Positions 58,425 to 64,000 of a stretch of 64,000 nt of DNA are shown here, one piece after another. The notes beneath the pieces are model-generated. The model had not been told where the DNA came from and did not search any database. It saw only the letters and a program-made list of their open reading frames with translations. The position numbers were made by a program, and so were the translations under genes. Every line of letters begins with the position of its first letter. Position 1 is the first letter of the stretch. This DNA is from DASSTJ01 sp035707965 (GTDB lineage Bacteria > Actinomycetota > Actinomycetes > Actinomycetales > Angustibacteraceae), in the NCBI GenBank assembly GCA_035707965.1, contig DASSTJ010000202.1:1-64000 (forward strand), written 5' to 3'.

Positions 58425-59687
58425 TCAGAGCTCGACACCCAGCAGGGCGTCGACGGCGCGGCGCACGAGACGCGGGCCTTCGGGGTCGTCGCCACCGCGG
58501 GTCAGCTGCTCGTCGGCCCACCGGTCGACGGCCGCCAGGGCGTGGGGGCTGTCGAGGTCGTCGGCGAGGAGCTCGCGGACGCGCTGCACCGTGCCGGTGG
58601 CCGAGGGCCCGACGGGCAGCTCGACAGCCCGACGCCAGCGGCCGAGGCGTTCTCGCGCGGACGAAAGGTCGCGGTCGTCCCAGAACCAGTCGGTCCGGTA
58701 ATGGTGAGCGAGTAGCGCGAGCCGGACGGTCATGGGGTCCGCGCCACCCCGCCGCAGTCGGGACACCAGCACGAGGTTGCCCCGGGACTTGCTCATCTTC
58801 TCGCCGTCCAGGCCCACCATGCCCTGGTGCGCGTACAGCCGGGCGAACGGCCAGTCCTCTGTGAGCACCTGACCTTGCACGGCGCTCATCTCGTGGTGGG
58901 GGAAGACGAGGTCGTTGCCCCCGCCCTGGACGTCGAACGCCATGCCGAGGTGCCGGAGTGCGATCGACGTGCACTCCATGTGCCAGCCCGGCCGGCCGGC
59001 ACCCAGCTCGGCGTCGTCCCACGAGGGCTCGCCGTCGCGGGCGCCGCGCCAGAGCAGGGGGTCGAGCACGTCGCGCTTACCCTCCCGGTCCGGGTCGCCG
59101 CCACGCTCCGCGAACACCTCGAGCATCTGCTCCCGCGTCCACCCCGACACGGCGCCGAAGCGTGGCACCTCGGCGAGGTCGAGGTAGACGTCGGCCGCTC
59201 CTGCGGCTCCTTGCTCGTCGGTGGGCACGGGTAGTCGGTAGGCGAACCCGGTGTCGAGCAGCCGGCGCACGTCCTGGGCGATGACCGGGACGCTCTCGAC
59301 CACGCCGACGTAGTCGTCCGGAGGCAGCACCCGCAGCGCCGTCATGTCGTCGCGGAAGAGCTGGACCTGCTCGGCGGCGAGCTGGCGCCAGTCCTGACCA
59401 TCACGGGCGGCGCGCTCCAGGAGTGGGTCGTCCACATCGGTGACGTTCTGCGCGTACCGCACGTCGTGCCCGCTGTCGAGCCACAGGCGTTGCACCAGGT
59501 CGAACGTCACGTAGGTGGCGGCGTGCCCCAGGTGGGTCGCGTCGTACGGCGTGATGCCGCACACGTAGAGGCGGGCCTGCGGGCCGGGACTCGTGGGTCG
59601 GACCTCCCCCGTCGCGGTGTCGAACAGCCGGAGTGGCGGTGCCTGACCAGGAAGGGAGGGGACGTCGGGACGCGGCCATGACTGCAC
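58425..59687 (-). CDS. mshC: Cysteine:GlcN-Ins ligase (mycothiol biosynthesis)
   Basis: 420 aa from GTG 59687, 6 nt after TAGGCT (59694-59699), likely leaderless. Class I cysteinyl-tRNA-synthetase fold: VCGITPYDATHLGHAATYV with the HIGH-like THLGHA, zinc residues in WHMECTSIAL and HHEMSA, and KMSKSRGN. Its shorter length and lack of a tRNA anticodon domain separate it from CysS. It joins cysteine to GlcN-Ins in mycothiol synthesis. Last of the histidine phosphatase-DUF3090-SCO1664-mshC set. Confidence 0.95.
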   Translation of the reverse strand: MQSWPRPDVPSLPGQAPPLRLFDTATGEVRPTSPGPQARLYVCGITPYDATHLGHAATYVTFDLVQRLWLDSGHDVRYAQNVTDVDDPLLERAARDGQDWRQLAAEQVQLFRDDMTALRVLPPDDYVGVVESVPVIAQDVRRLLDTGFAYRLPVPTDEQGAAGAADVYLDLAEVPRFGAVSGWTREQMLEVFAERGGDPDREGKRDVLDPLLWRGARDGEPSWDDAELGAGRPGWHMECTSIALRHLGMAFDVQGGGNDLVFPHHEMSAVQGQVLTEDWPFARLYAHQGMVGLDGEKMSKSRGNLVLVSRLRRGGADPMTVRLALLAHHYRTDWFWDDRDLSSARERLGRWRRAVELPVGPSATGTVQRVRELLADDLDSPHALAAVDRWADEQLTRGGDDPEGPRLVRRAVDALLGVEL

Positions 59688-59693
59688 CGACGC

Positions 59694-59699
59694 AGCCTA
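59694..59699 (-). promoter_or_regulatory. -10 element of leaderless mshC
   Basis: Minus-strand TAGGCT with 6 nt to GTG 59687, in the 85-bp gap after the SCO1664-type gene. That gap also holds two copies of CCGTTGCGGC. Confidence 0.45.
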
Positions 59700-59772
59700 T
59701 CGAGCCGGGCCGTTGCGGCTTCAGGCGCCGTTGCGGCGTCAAAGGCTGAGGCTCGTCGAGGGCGGCGCTGCG

Positions 59773-60594
59773 TCAGAAGGGCGGCCAGGGGATGCGCGGG
59801 CCGTGCAGAGGAGGGCGTGGGAGCCGTCCCGCCGTCAAGAGCCGCTCGGCGCGTTCGGCCGTGCACTCCACCTCCGGTCGGCTGAGGTGCCGGCGCAGCC
59901 GAGAGCCGAGGGAGCTCGTGCCGGTGCTCCGCAGGCCCTCGGCGAGGCAGCCGAGCACGTCGACGGACCAGACCGGCAAGGGCTGACCCGACCAGCCCCA
60001 AAGCACCGTGCGGAGCTTGTCGTCGACGTTGAAGCAGACGCCGTGGTCGACTCCGTGCACGCGGCCGGACTCCGTGAGGAGCACGTGGCCGGCCTTGCGA
60101 TCGGCGTTGTTGATGACGGCGTCGAGCACCGCCATTCGCTGCAGCCGCTCGTCGTCGGCGTGCACGAGCAGTACCGGGTCGCCAGCGGAGTCCTCGGCCT
60201 GGAGCACCGGGAGGGCGCCGTCCGGCACCTCGTCGAGCGGTACGACGTCGACGAGAGCGGGCTCCGCGACCTCGTCCACCCACAGCTGCACGCTCCCCGG
60301 CCCGAACGGACCGTCCCTCCAGACCGTCGGCGGGACGACGTCCCAGCCGGTGGCGGCGGACAGCTCGTAGGCGGCAACCTCGCGATGCCCCAGGGTGCCG
60401 TCCGGGAAGTCCCAGAGCGGGCGCTCCCCCGCGACCGGCTTGTACACGCAGTGGCCTCGCAGGTCACCCACGCTGATCGACGCATAGAGAGTCGCGTTGG
60501 ACGCGGTCACCAGGCGGCCCTCGACCTCGATCGTGCCGCGGCGCAGCAGATCCAGGGCGCTCGCCTCGGGCGGCGACACCGCGGGACGGCTCAC
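59773..60594 (-). CDS. SCO1664 family protein (kinase-like fold)
   Basis: 273 aa from GTG 60594, overlapping the DUF3090 stop (GTGA). The PI3/4-kinase-like pattern is visible: VYKPVAGERPLWDFPDG, AYELSAATGWDVVPPTV, AVLDAVINNADRKAGHVLL and GVDHGVCFN, with candidate catalytic Asp and Asn in NNADRKAGH. The substrate is unknown. Conserved in actinobacteria as a neighbour of DUF3090 and mshC, hinting at mycothiol- or inositol-linked function, which is only inference. Confidence 0.88.
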   Translation of the reverse strand: MSRPAVSPPEASALDLLRRGTIEVEGRLVTASNATLYASISVGDLRGHCVYKPVAGERPLWDFPDGTLGHREVAAYELSAATGWDVVPPTVWRDGPFGPGSVQLWVDEVAEPALVDVVPLDEVPDGALPVLQAEDSAGDPVLLVHADDERLQRMAVLDAVINNADRKAGHVLLTESGRVHGVDHGVCFNVDDKLRTVLWGWSGQPLPVWSVDVLGCLAEGLRSTGTSSLGSRLRRHLSRPEVECTAERAERLLTAGRLPRPPLHGPRIPWPPF

Positions 60595-61148
60595 CGACGG
60601 TGGCCGTTGGCCCGTGGGCAGACGTGTCCTTCCGGGTCCAGCGGGTTGCCGCAGAAGGGGCAGGGCGGGCGACCTGCGGCCACGACAGCGCTCGCCCGCT
60701 TGGCGAACGCGCGGGCCGACGCACCGGTCAGAGACACGCGCAGCAGCCCGGCGCCGGGCTGCGGTGACAGGTCACCAGCGTCGTCCACCTCGGACGCGTC
60801 CTCGCCGACCTCCAGGCACTCGATCACCACGCGTTCAGCCTCGCCGTCCCAGGCCAGGCTCATCGTGCCGACGCGGAAGTCCTCGTCCACCGGGACAGCG
60901 AGCGGCGCGTCGTCCATCAGCTCCACGGGGGCCAGCGCCGGTACCGGCGCCTCACCGCCGCTGCGACGCACGACCTCGTCGAGGAGCTCGTCGATGCGCT
61001 CCGCGAGCACCGCGACCTGCTGCTTCTCCAGGGCGACCGAGGTGACCGCACCGTGGCCGCTCGCCTGGAGGAAGAACGTGCGCTCGCCGGGTTGGCCCAC
61101 CGTGCCGGCGACGAACCGGTCGGGTGGGTCGTACTCGTAGAGCGCCAT
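60591..61148 (-). CDS. DUF3090 family protein
   Basis: 185 aa from ATG 61148. N-terminal YDPPDRFVAGTVGQPGERTFFLQA and the C-terminal zinc ribbon CPFCGNPLDPEGHVCPRANG are family hallmarks. No signal or membrane segment. Function unknown. A TAAGGT -10 lies 6 nt upstream (61155-61160, minus strand), so it is probably leaderless. Coupled to the SCO1664-type gene. Confidence 0.92.
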   Translation of the reverse strand: MALYEYDPPDRFVAGTVGQPGERTFFLQASGHGAVTSVALEKQQVAVLAERIDELLDEVVRRSGGEAPVPALAPVELMDDAPLAVPVDEDFRVGTMSLAWDGEAERVVIECLEVGEDASEVDDAGDLSPQPGAGLLRVSLTGASARAFAKRASAVVAAGRPPCPFCGNPLDPEGHVCPRANGHRR

Positions 61149-61224
61149 GAGGTGACCTTACGACGAGCCGACGCGGGAGGAGAACGGGAGAGGTGTGCGC
61201 CGCCAGGCACCCGGTGCGACCGGG

Positions 61225-61962
61225 TCAGGTGCCGGTTGACCCGCCGACGACGGCATCGCTGTCGGTGGTCACGGCGGTGCGGCGGCTGCGACGTCGTCGG
61301 CGGGTCGGGGTCACCAGAGACGCCAGCTCACCGCCCGTGTCGTTGCAGCGCAGCAGGAAGGGGCGGGTCGAGGTGTAGCGGATCGCGGTCACGGAGCACG
61401 GGTCGACGACCACCCGTTGAAAGGCGTCGAGATGCGCTCCGACCGCATCCGCGACCAGCGCCTTGATCACGTCGCCATGCGAGACCGCCACCCAGATCGC
61501 GTCGTCGCCGTTCTCAGCGGCGAGGCGAGCGTCCCAGTCGCGGACCGCGTCGAGCGCCCGCAGCTGCATGCCGCGCAGCGACTCGCCGTCCGGTCCGGGG
61601 AAGACGGCCGCGCTCGGATGGGTCTGCACCACCTTCCACAGCGGGTCCTTGGCGAGGCTCTTCAGCTCTCGTCCGGTCCAGTCCCCGTAGCGGCACTCGC
61701 CCAGGCGGTCGTCGAGCTGCACGGCCGGCCGGGATCGACCCGCCGTGCCTTCCACGGCCGCCAGCGCGTCGGCCGTGCTCACGCACCGCTCGAGCGGGCT
61801 GCTCACCACCGCCGCGAGCGGGACGACGCCCAGACGGTTGGCCAGCGCTGTCGCCTGCGACCGGCCTTGCTCGTCGAGCTCGACCCCAGGGGTCCAGCCG
61901 GCCAGCACTCCACCGGTGTTGGCGGTGGACCGGCCGTGTCGGACGAGGAGGACGGTGGGCAC
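61225..61962 (-). CDS. Histidine phosphatase family protein
   Basis: 245 aa from GTG 61962, 6 nt after TACCCT (61969-61974), likely leaderless. Phosphoglycerate-mutase-like: LVRHGRSTAN with the phospho-histidine, SSPLERCVSTA, ECRYGDWTG and the second histidine in AVSHGDVIKAL. An MSMEG_4193-type phosphatase; substrate unknown. A basic tail (TPTRRRRRSRRT) ends the protein. First gene of the mshC set; divergent from corA with only 21 bp between starts. Confidence 0.93.
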   Translation of the reverse strand: MPTVLLVRHGRSTANTGGVLAGWTPGVELDEQGRSQATALANRLGVVPLAAVVSSPLERCVSTADALAAVEGTAGRSRPAVQLDDRLGECRYGDWTGRELKSLAKDPLWKVVQTHPSAAVFPGPDGESLRGMQLRALDAVRDWDARLAAENGDDAIWVAVSHGDVIKALVADAVGAHLDAFQRVVVDPCSVTAIRYTSTRPFLLRCNDTGGELASLVTPTRRRRRSRRTAVTTDSDAVVGGSTGT

Positions 61963-61983
61963 CGACCCAGGGTACGAGGCAGG

Positions 61984-63024
61984 ATGACGCGCGTGATCGT
62001 CGACCGCGCTGTCTACCTCCACGGCGTCCGCGAACCGTGCGGCGACCTGTCCGACGAGCTGGACCGGCTGCGTGGCACGCCGGACGGGTTCTTGTGGATC
62101 GGTCTCAAGGACCCGAGCGACGAGGAGTTCGAGCAGGTGCAGCACGAGCTCGCCCTGCACCCGCTGGCCGTTGAGGACGCGGTCAAGGGCAACCAGCGCT
62201 CGAAGCTCGAGGTGTATGACGACTCCGTCTTCGTCGTCCTCCGCCCCCTGCAGTACACCGACGCCACGTCGCAGGTGGAGACCGGCGAGCTGATGATCTT
62301 CCTCGGGGACCACTTCGTCGTGACGGTGCGCCGGGGCGACCCAGGGCCGCTGGGTGAGGTGCGGCACCGCCTCGACACCGACGGCCCGCGGCTCGCCCAC
62401 GGGCCCGCGTCCGTGCTGCACGCCGTGATGGACGCGGTGGTGGACGGGTACCTGGACGTGGACCAGGAGATCGGTCACGATCTGGAGGAGATGGAGGAGA
62501 GCGTGTTCGCCAGCGAGGTGGACGTCGAGACGCGGGCGACCGGCCAGGCTTCACCCGTGTCAGGAGGTCCGAGCACCGACGCGTCGGACGCGCGCCGCAT
62601 CTACCTGCTCAAGCGCGAGGTGCTCGAGATCCGTCGGGCCGTCCACCCGCTGACCGACGTGGCCGTGCGGCTGTCGCAGCAGCAGGTGCCTTTCGTGCCC
62701 GGTGAGGTCCGACCCTTCTTCCGGGACGTGGCCGACCACCTGCTGCGCATCACGGACCACGTGGAGTCGTACGACCGTCTCCTCACCGACATCCTCTCGG
62801 CGCACCTGACTCGGATCTCCGTGCAGCAGAACGACGACATGCGCCGCATCTCCGCCTGGGTGGCGATGGCGGCGGTGCCGACCATGATCGCTGGCATCTA
62901 CGGAATGAACTTCGACCACATGCCCGAGCTGCACTGGCAGCTCGGCTACCCGCTGGCCGTGGCGGTGATGGCCGCGATCTGTCTCGCGCTGTACCGAGCG
63001 TTCAAGCGATCCGGCTGGCTCTGA
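61984..63024 (+). CDS. corA: CorA-type magnesium/cobalt transporter
   Basis: 346 aa from ATG 61984 with GAGGCAGG upstream. Large cytoplasmic N-terminal domain, long stalk helix (about 190-290) and two C-terminal transmembrane segments with the signature GMN in IYGMNFDHMPEL, then a basic end. Pentameric divalent-cation channel. A polar insertion (TGQASPVSGGPSTDAS) breaks the cytoplasmic domain at about 188. Convergent with uppP (12-bp gap). Confidence 0.95.
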   Translation: MTRVIVDRAVYLHGVREPCGDLSDELDRLRGTPDGFLWIGLKDPSDEEFEQVQHELALHPLAVEDAVKGNQRSKLEVYDDSVFVVLRPLQYTDATSQVETGELMIFLGDHFVVTVRRGDPGPLGEVRHRLDTDGPRLAHGPASVLHAVMDAVVDGYLDVDQEIGHDLEEMEESVFASEVDVETRATGQASPVSGGPSTDASDARRIYLLKREVLEIRRAVHPLTDVAVRLSQQQVPFVPGEVRPFFRDVADHLLRITDHVESYDRLLTDILSAHLTRISVQQNDDMRRISAWVAMAAVPTMIAGIYGMNFDHMPELHWQLGYPLAVAVMAAICLALYRAFKRSGWL

Positions 63025-63036
63025 CCGACGGGCCGG

Positions 63037-63873
63037 TCAGGTCGCGCTCAGCACGCCGAGCCAGAGCAGCACGGCCAGGGCGATGGCGAGGGCGACGCGG
63101 TACCAGACGAACACCGTGATCGGGTGCCGCTGCACGAACCTGAGAAGCCAGGCGATGGACGCGTAGGCGACGACGAAGGCGACGACCACACCCGTGCCCA
63201 TCTGGCCCCAGCCGACCACGGACGTGTCGACGTCCTTCAGCTCGAACAGGCCGGCGGCGGTGAGAGCCGGGATGGCGAGGAAGAACGACAGCCTCGTCGC
63301 GGTGACCCGGTCGACCCCCCGCAGGAGGCCGGCTGAGATGGTGGCGCCGGAGCGGGAGACGCCGGGCACGAGCGAGACGCACTGGACGACGCCCACGACG
63401 AGGACGTCGACGAGGCGGAGGTCCCGCTCCTCCTTGGCCTGGGTGGCGCGGGCTTCGGCGAGCCACATCACGCCGCTCCACACGAACAGACCGGCGGCCA
63501 CCACCCAGAGGCTGCGCAAGGGCCCGGTCACGAGGTCGCGGGCCAGGAAGCCGACGACGCCCAACGGCACCGAGCCGATGATGACGTACCAGGCCTCGCG
63601 GTAGTCACGTCGGTCGCGGGCCCCCCTGTCCCGGAGCCCCGCGAACCACGCGGTGGCGAGCCGGACGATGTCCCGCCAGAAGTAGATGAGGGTGGCGACG
63701 ATGGCCCCGAGCTGGATGACGGCCGTGAAGGACGTCACCGCCGGGTCGTCGACCTCGAGACCGAGGAGTCCCTCCGTGATGGTGAGGTGCCCGGTGCTGG
63801 AGACCGGGAGGAACTCGGTGAGGCCCTCCACCACCCCGAGCACGACCGAGTTGAGGTAGGTCAGGTCGCTCAC
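63037..63873 (-). CDS. uppP: Undecaprenyl-diphosphatase
   Basis: 278 aa from GTG 63873. BacA-type membrane phosphatase: motif EGLTEFLPVSSTGHL with catalytic Glu/Ser, and PGVSRSGAT, in about eight transmembrane helices. Recycles undecaprenyl diphosphate for cell-wall synthesis and gives bacitracin tolerance. Starts 4 bp after the LLM oxidoreductase gene. Confidence 0.95.
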   Translation of the reverse strand: MSDLTYLNSVVLGVVEGLTEFLPVSSTGHLTITEGLLGLEVDDPAVTSFTAVIQLGAIVATLIYFWRDIVRLATAWFAGLRDRGARDRRDYREAWYVIIGSVPLGVVGFLARDLVTGPLRSLWVVAAGLFVWSGVMWLAEARATQAKEERDLRLVDVLVVGVVQCVSLVPGVSRSGATISAGLLRGVDRVTATRLSFFLAIPALTAAGLFELKDVDTSVVGWGQMGTGVVVAFVVAYASIAWLLRFVQRHPITVFVWYRVALAIALAVLLWLGVLSAT

Positions 63874-63877
63874 GCGG

Positions 63878-64000
63878 TCATGCTCCCAGGCCGGACTCGT
63901 CGAGGACCTCCGCCATCGTGCGGAGGGTGTGGAGACGCTGGTCGAGCGTCGCGTCGAACGTGCTGATGCTCAGCGTCGTGACACCTGCCTCGGCGTAGGC
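63878..64000 (-). CDS. LLM-class F420-dependent oxidoreductase, C-terminal fragment
   Basis: The last 40 codons of a gene that enters from the window edge: YAEAGVTTLSISTF near the start and MAEVLDESGLGA at the end. This is the C-terminal pattern of luciferase-like F420-dependent oxidoreductases. Stop at 63878-63880. Probably cotranscribed with uppP. The assignment rests on a short segment. Confidence 0.7.
   Translation of the reverse strand, partial: AYAEAGVTTLSISTFDATLDQRLHTLRTMAEVLDESGLGA

Overview
This 64 kb window is GC-rich chromosomal DNA from an actinobacterium. The evidence is a complete Pup-proteasome system (pup, dop, pafA, prcB, prcA, arc, pafB, pafC), RbpA, mycothiol ligase MshC, a polyprenyl-phosphomannose synthase next to lnt, a TatA/TatC operon, an F420-type LLM oxidoreductase fragment and many GTG starts. 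Gene content fits Micrococcales or Propionibacteriales; the genus cannot be fixed from sequence reading alone. I found no rRNA, tRNA, CRISPR array, transposase or phage gene.

Layout. (1) 1-3.8 kb: a minus-strand module of VOC protein, AraC-type regulator, second VOC protein and a short UvrA-like ABC ATPase, which looks like a drug/DNA-damage tolerance set. (2) 3.9-9.2 kb: a pirin gene with a promoter-operator, a secreted VanY-type peptidase with a coiled coil, a glycerophosphodiesterase, an UMF1-type MFS transporter, and rbpA behind a SigR-like promoter. (3) 9.2-11.7 kb: lnt-ppm1. (4) 12.3-21.9 kb: a lysine-degradation cluster: kal, kamE, kamD, an amidohydrolase, kdd, kamA, an Lrp regulator and an acyl-CoA dehydrogenase, with plsC inserted. 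Together these run lysine to beta-lysine to 3,5-diaminohexanoate to 5-amino-3-oxohexanoate, and 3-aminobutyryl-CoA to crotonyl-CoA to butyryl-CoA. The connecting cleavage enzyme (kce) is not in the window. (5) 22-31 kb: a 5'-3' exonuclease-like protein, then a long minus-strand run pafB-pafC-Zn-ribbon protein-small membrane protein-tatA-tatC-diacylglycerol kinase-helY.

(6) 30.8-47.4 kb: the proteasome locus, with FKBP isomerases beside pafA, an epimerase between pafA and prcA, and a DUF3054/Nudix pair plus a heterodimeric ABC exporter separating dop from arc-trmI. (7) 47.4-53.8 kb: site-2 protease, RecB-type nuclease, and a MacB/FtsX-type ABC transporter behind a striking array of 11-bp direct repeats. 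(8) 53.1-64 kb: metH with an overlapping short upstream ORF and a HAD phosphatase, a PAC2 protein, the mshC operon (histidine phosphatase-DUF3090-SCO1664 family-mshC), corA, uppP and the end of an LLM oxidoreductase gene.

A recurrent feature is a TANNNT -10 hexamer placed 6-8 nt before the start codon with no Shine-Dalgarno sequence (at least 15 genes, including dop, pafA, prcB, mshC, lnt and kamD), which points to widespread leaderless transcription. In several cases it decided the start codon chosen here.
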